Assembly: GCA_016872595.1 (NCBI GenBank)
Contig: VGZJ01000030.1
Coordinates: forward strand, 1 to 34,558
Reading direction: 5' to 3'
Length of the DNA: 34,558 nt
Source: Planctomycetota bacterium
Lineage (GTDB): Bacteria > Planctomycetota > Planctomycetia > Gemmatales > Gemmataceae
Shown: positions 16,401 to 23,578 of the stretch, piece after piece
Layout: each line of letters starts with the position of its first letter
Numbering within the stretch: position 1 is the first letter of the stretch
The notes under the pieces: model-generated
Databases searched by the model: none
What the model saw: the letters and a program-made list of their open reading frames with translations, nothing else
What the model was told of the DNA's origin: nothing
Made by a program: the position numbers and the translations under genes

Positions 16401-17517
16401 CGAGGGCAACGACCCGTTCCAAGTGGTGTGGCTGACCGAAGAGCGCCGCGAGCAACTGCTGGAAGACCTGCACGCCCGCGCCGGCGACCGCTGGCCCGCG
16501 CCGCTGGTGTTCAGCGGCAACACGAGCGCGCCGCTGGAGAGCAACCGCGCGCTGGCGAAGCAACTCGCCTCACCTTCGCGCGTGAAGGTGCCGACCGCGT
16601 GGCTCGGCGACCCGGTGGCGATCAAGGAGCCGACCGCGGCGCTGTTCCGACCGCACGGCGGCGCGAACCTGCTGATGATCGGCCAGAGCGAGGACAGCGC
16701 ACGGGCGCTGTTCGTGGCCTCGCTGCTGGGGCTGGCGGCGCAACCGACGCGCTCAGAACCTAACCCCCCGGCCCCCTTCCCTGAGGGGGAAGGGGGGGAG
16801 GGCGCGATTGAAGATACGATCACTAACGCGGCGCGCGGACAATTCGGCGCGCGTACTCCCCCTTCCCTCTTAGGGAAGGGGGTTGGGGGGTTAGGTTCTG
16901 CGCTCCTCCTTCTCGACGGCACGCCCGACGACGCCGACAGCGCCGACGCGCTGCGCGCGTTCGCGGAGCAGGTGCCGGGCGCGCGCGCGGTGGCCCGCGC
17001 CGAACTGCCGGCCGCGCTCGCGGAGGTGGCCGCCGAAATCGAGCGCCGGCAAAAGGGGGAAGCCGAGCGCGCGCCGCGGTTCCTGTTCATCTTCGGCGTG
17101 CATCGGTTCCGCGAGCTGCGCAAAGCCGACGACGACTTCAGCTTCGGGCGGCGCGGCGAGCGCGAGCCGTCGCCCGCGGAGCGCCTCGCCGCCATCTTGA
17201 AGGACGGCCCGCTCGCCGGGGTACACGTGGTCGCGTGGTGCGATTCGCTCGTGAACCTGAACCGGGTGTTCGACCGGCCGCTGCTGCGCGAGTTCGCGAT
17301 GCGCGTGCTGTTCCAGATGAGTGCGACCGATTCGAGCACGCTGATGGACGCGCCGACCGCGTCGAAGCTGGGCCGGCACCGGGCACTGTTCCTGCACGAG
17401 GAGCAGGAGCGCGCGGAGAAGTTCCGCCCCTACGGGCTGCCGTCGGCCGCGTGGCTGGACGGGGCGTGCGCGGCCCTCCGCGCGCGCGGCGCGCCCGCCG
17501 TGGGAGCGGGCGTGTAG
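13486..17517 (+). CDS. Membrane-anchored FtsK/SpoIIIE (EccC-like) ATPase
   Basis: The 1343-residue protein has a layout like the type VII ATPases EccC/EssC. Residues 1-200 are a charged coiled coil. Two membrane helices lie at about 212-232 and 239-266. A second coiled coil (about 275-440) follows. Then come three ATPase-like modules. The first (about 485-690) lacks a Walker A motif. The second is canonical, with GKTGSGKST at 767-775, DEF at 875-877 in ILLVIDEF, and GSQTLGGAYSLARSTIDQM. The third (from about 1065) has GQSEDSARALF in place of Walker A and is degenerate. A C-rich palindromic element encodes residues about 1091-1138 inside the third module. The start at 13486 follows the small gene by 29 nt with a weak ribosome site. 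It probably powers export of the WXG100-like protein or DNA/protein translocation; export is the better guess from context. Confidence 0.85.
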   Translation: MSDNLFDRQRGALARLTDAARARAAADADLTGAFRTASERAERDLSRARKARAGGTESEIGALEAEHAAALAHVAADYTAELLASDREHGDRRKSTTARFNAAQQKGDDDYKGDIWKHDSVLEAGEKTAKEQLEALQRKAAAGGERAEALWPDLEPLLTRGRVTRAEVEHTGELPPPTDDDPITRMNKWLGRAEDGIAQLARRRSPGWGHPVRLFVLIVLFGALSAGVFVLVERPRIGDFAISASYFIAAAAGPVVGVALWLLLRWLGRRVTRREGKQIAMQAAESARAVKLLYEYATAEFVAQMERLREKHRKERDKTDAYYKPLLETQRKQYNAEVLRIEAEHATATEVIRRTRGNRERGADDKHRRGKDEVAARLGGELKAVEDAVAERMSAATAARDSAWNAMAEAWNGTTAAVARTFTELRAEGATAFPAWGELTTARPLVERVPAGIRFGDLTAELRAITDAVPTDPRLAPPPELAGPVPAFLPFSERCSVLLRCRDDGRAAGVGALQAMMLRFLTGLPPGKVRFTIVDPVGLGDNFAAFMHLADFDEKLVTAKIWTEPRDIEARLADLTDHTASVIQKYLRNQYKSIEEYNRAAGEVAEPYRVLVVANFPSGFTPEAAKRLVSLAQSGPSCGVCVLVSADTRAAMPRDFNIADLEAVSYSAAWKEGRFVPKDAVLAAFPPAFDRPPEPATVAALVQRVGKASKEAVRVEVPFDYIAPKPDELWAASAAKGFEVAVGRAGATRKQMFALGRGTAQHAVIAGKTGSGKSTLLHALITNLALTYSPDEAELYLIDFKEGVEFQWYATYRLPHARVVAIQSEREFGLSALQRLDGILRERGEKFRDAGVNDLAGYRAAKPNEKTPRILLVIDEFQAFFTEDDKLAQEASLLLDRLVRQGRAFGMHVLLGSQTLGGAYSLARSTIDQMAVRVALQCSDADAQLILSKDNTAARLLSRPGEAIYNDQNGLIEGNDPFQVVWLTEERREQLLEDLHARAGDRWPAPLVFSGNTSAPLESNRALAKQLASPSRVKVPTAWLGDPVAIKEPTAALFRPHGGANLLMIGQSEDSARALFVASLLGLAAQPTRSEPNPPAPFPEGEGGEGAIEDTITNAARGQFGARTPPSLLGKGVGGLGSALLLLDGTPDDADSADALRAFAEQVPGARAVARAELPAALAEVAAEIERRQKGEAERAPRFLFIFGVHRFRELRKADDDFSFGRRGEREPSPAERLAAILKDGPLAGVHVVAWCDSLVNLNRVFDRPLLREFAMRVLFQMSATDSSTLMDAPTASKLGRHRALFLHEEQERAEKFRPYGLPSAAWLDGACAALRARGAPAVGAGV
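16755..16899. repeat. C-rich palindromic element, copy B (inside the FtsK-like gene)
   Basis: Inverted arms 16755-16796 and 16858-16899 (outer ends AGAACCTAACCCCCC) enclose a 61-nt centre. Each arm contains a CCCCCTTCCCT-AGGGAAGGGGG hairpin. It is read in frame as [15 protein letters not shown], then TPPSLLGKGVGGLG, without a stop. The element splits the third ATPase-like module between LLGLAAQP and ALLLLDGT. Confidence 0.88.
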
Positions 17518-17535
17518 CGCGGCCCGCAACCGACG

Positions 17536-17565
17536 TTGCCCCCGGCGCGCGCCGGCGGGTACCAT
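17536..17565 (+). promoter_or_regulatory. Candidate promoter of the SRPBCC gene
   Basis: TTGCCC (17536-17541), an 18-nt spacer and TACCAT (17560-17565) lie 33 nt before the ATG at 17599. The -10 sits in GGGTACCAT, the GGTA-N3-T pattern shared with other promoters here. Confidence 0.4.
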
Positions 17566-17598
17566 CCGCCCTCTGCGCCAACCCGGAGAGGGCGTCTC

Positions 17599-18057
17599 AT
17601 GTCCGACAACACAGGCACGGTTCGGCTCCACCGCGTGTTCCGCGCGCCGCCGGCGCGCGTCTACCGCGCGTTCCTCGACCCCGCGGCGATGGTCAAGTGG
17701 CTCCCGCCGCACGGGTTCACCGGCACCGTTCACGAGATGGACGCGCGCGTCGGCGGCGGGTACCGCATGTCGTTCACCAACTTCGGCAGCGGCAAGAGCC
17801 ACTCGTTCGGCGGGCGGTACGTCGAACTGAAGCCCGACGAGTTGATCCGCTACACCGACCGCTTCGACGACACGAACCTGCCCGGCGAGATGAGCGTGAC
17901 CGTCGTCCTGCGCCAAGTGCTGTGCGGCACCGAGGTGACGATCACGCAAGAGAACCTGCCCGCGGCGATCCCGGTGGAGTTCTGCTACCTCGGCTGGCAG
18001 GAGTCGTTGGCGCTGTTGGCGCACGTGGTCGAACCGGAAATCCCCGACGGCGCGTGA
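17599..18057 (+). CDS. SRPBCC (AHSA1-type) domain protein
   Basis: The 152-residue single-domain protein has family hallmarks: the N-terminal VFRAPPARVYRAFLDPAAMVKWLPPHG, then ARVGGGYRMSFT, GGRYVELKPDELIRYTDRF, and the C-terminal YLGWQESLALLAHVVE. SRPBCC folds bind hydrophobic ligands in a deep pocket, and AHSA1-type members are often stress-related or polyketide-cyclase-like; the ligand here is unknown. The ATG at 17599 begins right where the domain does. It follows the FtsK-like gene after 81 nt with its own candidate promoter, so it need not belong to that block. Confidence 0.85.
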   Translation: MSDNTGTVRLHRVFRAPPARVYRAFLDPAAMVKWLPPHGFTGTVHEMDARVGGGYRMSFTNFGSGKSHSFGGRYVELKPDELIRYTDRFDDTNLPGEMSVTVVLRQVLCGTEVTITQENLPAAIPVEFCYLGWQESLALLAHVVEPEIPDGA

Positions 18058-18075
18058 CCGCGGCGCGGTACGTGG

Positions 18076-18081
18076 TACGCT
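18076..18081 (+). promoter_or_regulatory. -10-like TACGCT upstream of the gene at 18132
   Basis: GTGGTACGCTGTG contains TACGCT 50 nt before the ATG. It fits the local GGTA-N3-T pattern; no -35 is seen. Confidence 0.25.
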
Positions 18082-18131
18082 GTGCGCCCGCGGCGCGCGC
18101 CCGCGCGCCGCGAACCGCGAAAGGATCTGCC

Positions 18132-18716
18132 ATGCCGATCTGGGGCTGGGTGTGCGTGGGCCTCGTCGTCCTCACCGTGCTGTTCTTCGTGTGGATCAAC
18201 ATCGACGAGAAGCGGACGCGCCGGCGGTACGAGGCCGACGGCGTGGCGGTCCTCGGGTGGATCGTGCAGGCCAACGACGACCTGTACGCGCCCGGCAACT
18301 TCGACAAGCCGGCGCAGATTCTGGTGTGCTTCGACGCCGAGGCGAACCCGCCGGACTCGTTCATGGCGAAGCTCGCCGAGCGCGTCGGGGAACTGAAGGG
18401 CGAGGACCCCGACCGCAAGGCCGAGGCCAAAGTCGCGCGCCTCGTGAACGACGAGACGTACCAACCGTTCAAGCGGTTCCTGCTGCCGAAGGAGTTCACC
18501 GGGGGCCGCGAGGTGTACAGCATGCACGTGTGGGTGCAGCGCGCGCTGCTGCCGGAGCGCGTGCTGCAATACGTGTTCGTGCGCTGTCTCGTGTTGGAGA
18601 ACGACCAGAACTCGCGCCCGCTGATGGTGGAGTACAAGACGGGCGACAAGAAGTTCCGCGGCAAGCCCGGCGACCGCCACCCGGACGACGACGAGGCCGA
18701 GGACGACGAGGAATGA
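18132..18716 (+). CDS. Membrane-anchored protein of unknown function
   Basis: The 194-residue product has one N-terminal membrane helix (about residues 3-24, GWVCVGLVVLTVLFFVWIN), then a soluble domain and a very acidic C terminus (DDDEAEDDEE). The soluble part alternates strands and helices (GVAVLGWIVQANDDLYAP; AQILVCFDAE; QYVFVRCLVLENDQNSRPLM). I do not recognise a family. It should sit as an N-in, single-pass protein or with an uncleaved signal anchor. It is monocistronic or follows the SRPBCC gene after 74 nt. Confidence 0.7.
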   Translation: MPIWGWVCVGLVVLTVLFFVWINIDEKRTRRRYEADGVAVLGWIVQANDDLYAPGNFDKPAQILVCFDAEANPPDSFMAKLAERVGELKGEDPDRKAEAKVARLVNDETYQPFKRFLLPKEFTGGREVYSMHVWVQRALLPERVLQYVFVRCLVLENDQNSRPLMVEYKTGDKKFRGKPGDRHPDDDEAEDDEE

Positions 18717-18739
18717 GCGCGGCGCGCGAGCCAGAGCGG

Positions 18740-19285
18740 TTACGAGATGCGCTTCACTTCGGCATTGGGATAACGGTCGAGAAGAGCCGCGTATTCGGGA
18801 ACGAAACGTAAGGCTTTGATGAGTGCGGTGCGGTCGTTCAGCCCGGCGCGACAGCCGGTACACACCGGCAGCGGCAGCTCAAAGGCCACGTCTTGACCAA
18901 CGTACTTGGCACCCGCCGTATCGTTCGAACTTTGCATGACACGGTTCCCGGCGAACAACCCGCCAAGCCCGCCGATCGCCATCCCGAACAAGCAACCGAT
19001 CCCCGCGGTCGTGCGCGACGCGGGACCGGGCTTCAGTTCCCCGCGCTCGCACTCGATACCGATAAGAACCCGTTTGCTGGTGGTGGCGGAGCAAACGGCG
19101 CACAGGTTGGTGCCGGGCAACTGTCCCGCCAACAGCAGTGATTGAATGCGAACTGCCGGCGAGAGTGCCTCCTCCCCAACCGACGCGCGCAGTTGGTGCA
19201 GCGGGGGCACATCGACCGTGCGCCCGCAGGCCCAGTTTAATGATTCGCCGGCGTCGGCCGCACTGACCGCGTGTGCCTTCCGCAC
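18740..19285 (-). CDS. Zinc-ribbon-like protein, probable N-terminal frameshift
   Basis: The open frame gives 181 residues from a GTG at 19285. It contains GESLNWACGRTVDVPPLHQLR, a Cys pair LCAVCSA, a Cys in IGIECERGEL, a glycine-rich hydrophobic segment (GIGCLFGMAIGGLGGLFAG) and VCTGCRAGL. Just upstream, an ATG at 19308 begins MSYEVRCECGR in another frame, 7 nt after the stop of the DUF1501 gene. Joining the two frames near 19279 (one base missing) gives CECGR-AHAVSAADAGES, a good zinc-ribbon opening. So the intact gene probably runs 18740-19308, carries a one-base deletion or a sequence error here, and is co-transcribed with DUF1501. Function is unknown; metal binding by the Cys pairs and a membrane segment are likely. 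Confidence 0.6.
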   Translation of the reverse strand: MRKAHAVSAADAGESLNWACGRTVDVPPLHQLRASVGEEALSPAVRIQSLLLAGQLPGTNLCAVCSATTSKRVLIGIECERGELKPGPASRTTAGIGCLFGMAIGGLGGLFAGNRVMQSSNDTAGAKYVGQDVAFELPLPVCTGCRAGLNDRTALIKALRFVPEYAALLDRYPNAEVKRIS

Positions 19286-19315
19286 TCGCAGCGAACTTCG
19301 TAGCTCATCGGGCGA

Positions 19316-20737
19316 TTACCACACCGGCATCGGGTCGCCGTGGTAGAGGTGGTGGGGGCGGCTCTCGGCGTCGGTCCACGCGGCGGTCTTGGGCAGGCCG
19401 AGCGCGCTGTAGATCGTCGCGGCGAAGTTCTCCGGCGATTGCGGGTCGGTCGCGGGGTAGCCGCCGGTCTTGTCCGACGAGCCGACCACCTTGCCGCCCT
19501 TCACCCCACCGCCCGCGAGCCACACCGATTGCACGGAACCCCAGTGATCGCGGCCCGGCCCCTTGTAGTGCTGCGTCAGCGTGCTGACGCGCGGCGTGCG
19601 GCCGAACTCGCCGGCCATCACGATCAGCGTGTCGTCGAGCAGCCCGCGCTGTTCGAGGTCGCTCAGCAGCGCGCAAAGGGATTTGTCGGTCGGCGGCAAC
19701 AGCTTGTCCTTCATGTGCGGGAAGGCGTTGCCGTGCGTGTCCCAACTCTCGTTGTTGCCGAGGTTCACCTGCACGAGGTTCACGCCGGCTTCGACCAGCC
19801 GCGCGGCCATGAGCAGCGACCAGCCGAAGGCATTGTTGCCGTAGCGGTCGATGTCGCGCCGCGGCGCGCGGTTCAGGTCGAACGCGGCCCGTACGCGCGC
19901 GTCCGTGAGGAGACTCACCGCGTCGGCGCGGGTGCGGTCGAACGCCCCGGCGCTGGCGGCACTATCGAGGCTTTTGCGCTGCGCGTCGAGGTGCTTGAGC
20001 AGGTCGAGTTGCCCGCCGAAGCGCGTGCCGTCCACGCCCTGCGGCAAGCTGAGATCAGGAACGGTGAACGTCTTCCGCTTGAAATCCGTGGGCCGCTGCT
20101 GGTGGTCGAACTCGTATTCGGGGAACGCCCCATACGCCTTCGGCTCGAAGGCGCTGGCCTCGATGAACCACGGGTCGCGCGCGCGGCCCATCACGCCCGC
20201 GAACTGCCCCGGAATCACGCGGCCGGTGTTGTGGACGATCTTGTCCGGCAGCACGATGGCCGGCGGCAGGTTGTTGCGCGCCTTCGTCACCGCGCCGGCG
20301 ATGGCCGCGAGGCTGGGGTGATCGGTCGGCAGCGGCTTGCTGGGGTTGAACCCGACCGGCGCGTCGCCGCGCCCGGTCAACATGATGTGGTGGCCGAGCG
20401 AGTGGTCGTTCGACTTGTGCGTGAGCGAGCGCACCACGCACCACTTGTCCGAACACGCGGCGAGCTTCGGCAGGTGCTCCGTGATGCGCAGGCCGGGCGT
20501 CTGGGTGGCCGTGGTGCCGAACTCGCCGCGAATCGTGTCCGGCGCGTCCGGCTTCGGGTCGAAGCTCTCGTGCTGCGCCAGCCCACCGCTGAGGAATACG
20601 TAGATGACGGACTTCGCGCGCGACCGCTCGCGCGCGCGAAGGGCGCTGAGTTCGCCGACGCCAAGCCCCAAGAGGCCGACGGCCCCGGCTTGGATCGCGG
20701 TGCGGCGCGTGAAGGTCGGGTGGGAGAAGGTCGGCAT
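19316..20737 (-). CDS. DUF1501 protein with Tat signal
   Basis: The 473-residue protein starts with a twin-arginine signal (FTRRTAIQAGAVGLLGLGVG). The DUF1501 body follows: SVIYVFLSGGLAQHESFDPKPDAP, EHLPKLAACSDKWCVVRSLTH, HHIMLTGR, NLGNNESWDTHG, DDTLIVMAGEFGRTPR, DHWGSVQSVWLAGGGVKGG, and the C-terminal ENFAATIYSALGLP. The alkaline-phosphatase-like fold (with H, D and E near metal sites) suggests a sulfatase/phosphatase-like exported enzyme. DUF1501 proteins are numerous in planctomycetes and often paired with cytochrome-like DUF1549/DUF1553 proteins; none is adjacent here. ATG 20737 is chosen because the Tat motif begins there. It probably leads an operon with the gene at 18740-19308. Confidence 0.9.
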   Translation of the reverse strand: MPTFSHPTFTRRTAIQAGAVGLLGLGVGELSALRARERSRAKSVIYVFLSGGLAQHESFDPKPDAPDTIRGEFGTTATQTPGLRITEHLPKLAACSDKWCVVRSLTHKSNDHSLGHHIMLTGRGDAPVGFNPSKPLPTDHPSLAAIAGAVTKARNNLPPAIVLPDKIVHNTGRVIPGQFAGVMGRARDPWFIEASAFEPKAYGAFPEYEFDHQQRPTDFKRKTFTVPDLSLPQGVDGTRFGGQLDLLKHLDAQRKSLDSAASAGAFDRTRADAVSLLTDARVRAAFDLNRAPRRDIDRYGNNAFGWSLLMAARLVEAGVNLVQVNLGNNESWDTHGNAFPHMKDKLLPPTDKSLCALLSDLEQRGLLDDTLIVMAGEFGRTPRVSTLTQHYKGPGRDHWGSVQSVWLAGGGVKGGKVVGSSDKTGGYPATDPQSPENFAATIYSALGLPKTAAWTDAESRPHHLYHGDPMPVW

Positions 20738-20801
20738 GGCAGCGCCCCGGTGGGATAGCAACAGTGTGCGGTATTCGCGTGCGGAAAGCAACGCCGCACT
20801 C

Positions 20802-20830
20802 TTCAACCGCGTCCCGCGCCCCGGTACACT
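20802..20830 (+). promoter_or_regulatory. Candidate promoter of the second Ser/Thr kinase
   Basis: TTCAAC (20802-20807), a 17-nt spacer and TACACT (20825-20830, in CCGGTACACT) lie 30 nt before the ATG at 20861. This is the best -35/-10 spacing among the GGTA-N3-T sites in the window. Confidence 0.45.
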
Positions 20831-20860
20831 GTGGCGTTCCCTTCTCATCGGCACGCGGCC

Positions 20861-23527
20861 ATGTCCGAGCAGACCGAAATGCACCCGTCGTCCGACCAAC
20901 CGGACGACCCGAACGCGACCCGCATGAGCGACGGCGCGGCCGGGCCCGGCGCGCCGGACGTGCTCGCCGTGCCCGGTTTCGACATCGTCGGCGAACTGGG
21001 CCGCGGCGGAATGGGCATCGTGTACCGGGCGCGCGACCGCGACCTGACGCGCGAGGTCGCCATCAAGATGCTCCAGACGCGCTACGCCGGGGACCGCGTC
21101 GCGACGCGCCGGTTCGTCGCGGAGTCGGACATCACCGCGCGGCTCGCGCACCCCAGCGTGCCGCCCGTTCACCGCGTCGGCACGCTGCCCGACGGCCGCC
21201 CGTATCTGGTGATGAAGCTGATCGACGGGCAGACGCTCGACGAACTGCTGAAGGCCCGCGCGCACCAGCTCGCGGACCTGCCCCGGCACCTCGACATCTT
21301 CGAGCACGTGTGCCAAGCGGTCGCGTCCGCGCACGCCCGCGGCATCATCCACCGCGACCTGAAGCCGCACAACGTCATGGTCGGCGCGTTCGGCGAAGTG
21401 CAGGTGATGGACTGGGGCTTGGCGAAGCACGTTCTAAGTTCCATGCTCCAAGTTCCAAGTGAAGAGGAAGAAGAGAGACAAGGCGAAGACTCCGTTAGCC
21501 GCGAGCCGGAGGCGAGCGCGGACCAGACGCTGGCGGGCACGGTACTGGGCACGCCGGCGTACATGGCCCCGGAGCAGGCGCGGGGCGAGGCGGTCGGCCC
21601 CGCGTCCGACGTGTTCGGCCTCGGCGCGCTCTTGTGCTGCGTGCTGACCGGCGAAGCGCCCTTCGGCACCACGTCATCGGACGGCGCACGACTGATGAGC
21701 ATCCGCGGGCAACTGGCCCCGGCGTTCACGCGCCTCGACGCCATCACCGGCGAAGCGGACCTCGTGGCACTGTGCAAGCGGTGCCTGAACCCCGACCCCG
21801 CGCTGCGCCCCGCCGACGCGGGCGAAGTGGCGACGGCGCTGGCCGCGGTGCGCGCCGCCGCCGAGGAGCGCGCCGCGCGCGCCGAGCAGGACCGCACCCG
21901 CGCCCAGACCCGCGCCGCGGAGGCCCGCAAGCGGAGGCAGGTGTGGGCCGCGCTCGCGGGCACCTCGGTCGTGCTGCTGGCGATGATCGGCGGCGCACTG
22001 TGGTGGGCCGATCACCAGTCGGTCGAGCGCAAGCGCGAGCGCGAGGTGGCCGCGGCGCGCGACCGTGAGGGCATCACCGGCACGCTCGACGCGGCCGAGG
22101 TCGCGCTCAAGGCCGGGCACCTCGCCGACGCCGACGCCGACCTCGCGCTCGCGCAGAAGCGGCTGCAAGAGCACCCCGACGCCGACCCGGACGGGCGCTA
22201 CCAGTCGCTGGTGCGCGACCGCGACGCGGCCCGCGAGGTGGAGCGCGCGTTCGAGAAGGTGTGGACCGACACCGCGAAGTGGACCGGCGGGTTCAACGAG
22301 GACGCGGCGAAGCTCTACCCGACCGCGTTCGAGAAATACGGGCTGAACGTGGGCCGCGACGCGCCCGCCGACATCGTCGCGAAGGTGCGCGCGGCGCGCG
22401 TGTCCGACGAACTGGCCGCGGCGCTCGACGAGTGGTTCGTCGTGAACCCGCGCTACCCCGGCCTGCGCGCGGTGCTGGACGAACTCGACCGCGACCCGGA
22501 GCGCACCGCCATTCGCGCGGCCGTCGCCACCGACAACCGCGCACGGCTGATCGAACTCGCGGAGAAGCTCGACGGCGCGAAGCTGACGCCGCGGGCCGCG
22601 ATCCTGCTCGGCATGAACTACGCCGTGCCCCCGGCCCGCGCGGTCGAACTGATGGCCGCGACGTGGCGCACGAACCCGGACCACTTCCCGCTGACGCTGC
22701 GCATCTGCATCCGCTTCGAGCAACTGCACGGCACGCGCCTCACCGAAGCGCTCGGCTGGTGCCGCGTCGCGGTCGCGCTGCGCGGGCGCAGCGTCGTGGC
22801 GCGCACGGTGCTCGGCAACGCGCTGTCGGTCGGCAAGCGCCTCGACGAGGCGCTGGTCGAGTACCGCTACGCGGTCGACCTCGACCCGACCGCGCCGGCC
22901 CCGCACATCGTGTTGGGCACCGCGCTGGCTCTGGCGAAGCGCTACCCGGAAGCGGTGGCGGAACTGCGCACCGCGATCCGCCTCGAACCGGGTTCGGTGC
23001 TCGCGCACCAGCGCCACGCCGCCACGCTCACCGCGTCCGGCGATCACGTCGGGGCCGTTGACGCGCACCGCGCCATCGTGAAACTCCCGAACCCGGCTTC
23101 GACCGCGTACCTCGAATTGGCAATGGCGTGCCTGCGTGCCGACCGCGGGCGCGAGTGCGCCGACACCATCGCCCGTCAAGCGCAAGCGGACCCGGCGTTC
23201 ATGGCGAACCTCGGCACTCAGGGCCGCGTGACCGCGGCACGCGGCGCGGCAATGTGCGGCACCGGCGGCGGAACCGACGCGCCGTCGCCCGCCGAGCGCG
23301 CCCACTATCGCGAACTCGCGCTGAACTGGCTCCGCGAAGAGTTGGCGCAGTTCGAGAAGCACAAAGTCGCGCCAGGCGTGCGCGCGTCGTTCGTGCGGTC
23401 GTGGCTGGCGACTGGCGATTTCGCCGGCCTGCGCGACCCGGCCCACCTCGCGCAGTTGCCGCCCGAGGAGCGCGCGCGGTGGCAACGACTCTGGGCCGAC
23501 GTGCGCGCCCTCGCGCCCGGGAAGTGA
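20861..23527 (+). CDS. Ser/Thr protein kinase with TM helix and TPR domain
   Basis: The 888-residue protein has a 40-residue N terminus (DPNAT motif at about 16-20) and a kinase domain at about 41-325. It shows GELGRGGMGIVYRAR, VAIKM (Lys69), HRDLKPHN (His164, Asp166), MDWGLAK with DWG in place of DFG, and GTPAYMAPEQ. Between DWGLAK and GTPAYM the activation segment is filled by LSSMLQVPSEEEEERQGEDSV and SREPEASA, encoded partly by one arm of a repeat (21494-21520). A membrane helix lies at about 361-383, then a coiled coil and a TPR region (about 590-760; LAKRYPEAVAELRTAIRLEPGS). It is predicted to sense outside signals through the TPR tail and phosphorylate cytosolic targets. ATG 20861 is preferred over GTG 20831. 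Confidence 0.9.
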   Translation: MSEQTEMHPSSDQPDDPNATRMSDGAAGPGAPDVLAVPGFDIVGELGRGGMGIVYRARDRDLTREVAIKMLQTRYAGDRVATRRFVAESDITARLAHPSVPPVHRVGTLPDGRPYLVMKLIDGQTLDELLKARAHQLADLPRHLDIFEHVCQAVASAHARGIIHRDLKPHNVMVGAFGEVQVMDWGLAKHVLSSMLQVPSEEEEERQGEDSVSREPEASADQTLAGTVLGTPAYMAPEQARGEAVGPASDVFGLGALLCCVLTGEAPFGTTSSDGARLMSIRGQLAPAFTRLDAITGEADLVALCKRCLNPDPALRPADAGEVATALAAVRAAAEERAARAEQDRTRAQTRAAEARKRRQVWAALAGTSVVLLAMIGGALWWADHQSVERKREREVAAARDREGITGTLDAAEVALKAGHLADADADLALAQKRLQEHPDADPDGRYQSLVRDRDAAREVERAFEKVWTDTAKWTGGFNEDAAKLYPTAFEKYGLNVGRDAPADIVAKVRAARVSDELAAALDEWFVVNPRYPGLRAVLDELDRDPERTAIRAAVATDNRARLIELAEKLDGAKLTPRAAILLGMNYAVPPARAVELMAATWRTNPDHFPLTLRICIRFEQLHGTRLTEALGWCRVAVALRGRSVVARTVLGNALSVGKRLDEALVEYRYAVDLDPTAPAPHIVLGTALALAKRYPEAVAELRTAIRLEPGSVLAHQRHAATLTASGDHVGAVDAHRAIVKLPNPASTAYLELAMACLRADRGRECADTIARQAQADPAFMANLGTQGRVTAARGAAMCGTGGGTDAPSPAERAHYRELALNWLREELAQFEKHKVAPGVRASFVRSWLATGDFAGLRDPAHLAQLPPEERARWQRLWADVRALAPGK
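21494..21520 (+). repeat. Single arm of a palindromic repeat inside the kinase gene
   Basis: Bases 21495-21520 match an arm of the palindrome at 29563-29631 at 25 of 26 positions (beginning TTAGCCGCGAGCCG). They are read as SREPEASA in the activation segment. AAGTTCCA-type direct repeats also lie just upstream at 21436-21462. Only one arm is present here. Confidence 0.7.
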
Positions 23528-23545
23528 CGACGACCGGCCAGCGGG

Positions 23546-23551
23546 TACCAT
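23546..23551 (+). promoter_or_regulatory. -10-like TACCAT upstream of the gene at 23579
   Basis: GCGGGTACCATGGG contains TACCAT 27 nt before the ATG, following the local GGTA-N3-T pattern. Confidence 0.3.
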
Positions 23552-23578
23552 GGGATCGCCCATCACGTGAGTTGACCT

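Noticed and set aside
14212-16563. 783-codon open frame on the minus strand opposite the FtsK-like ATPase
   Set aside because: Antisense shadow of a well-supported ATPase; Arg/Glu/His-rich with no motif.
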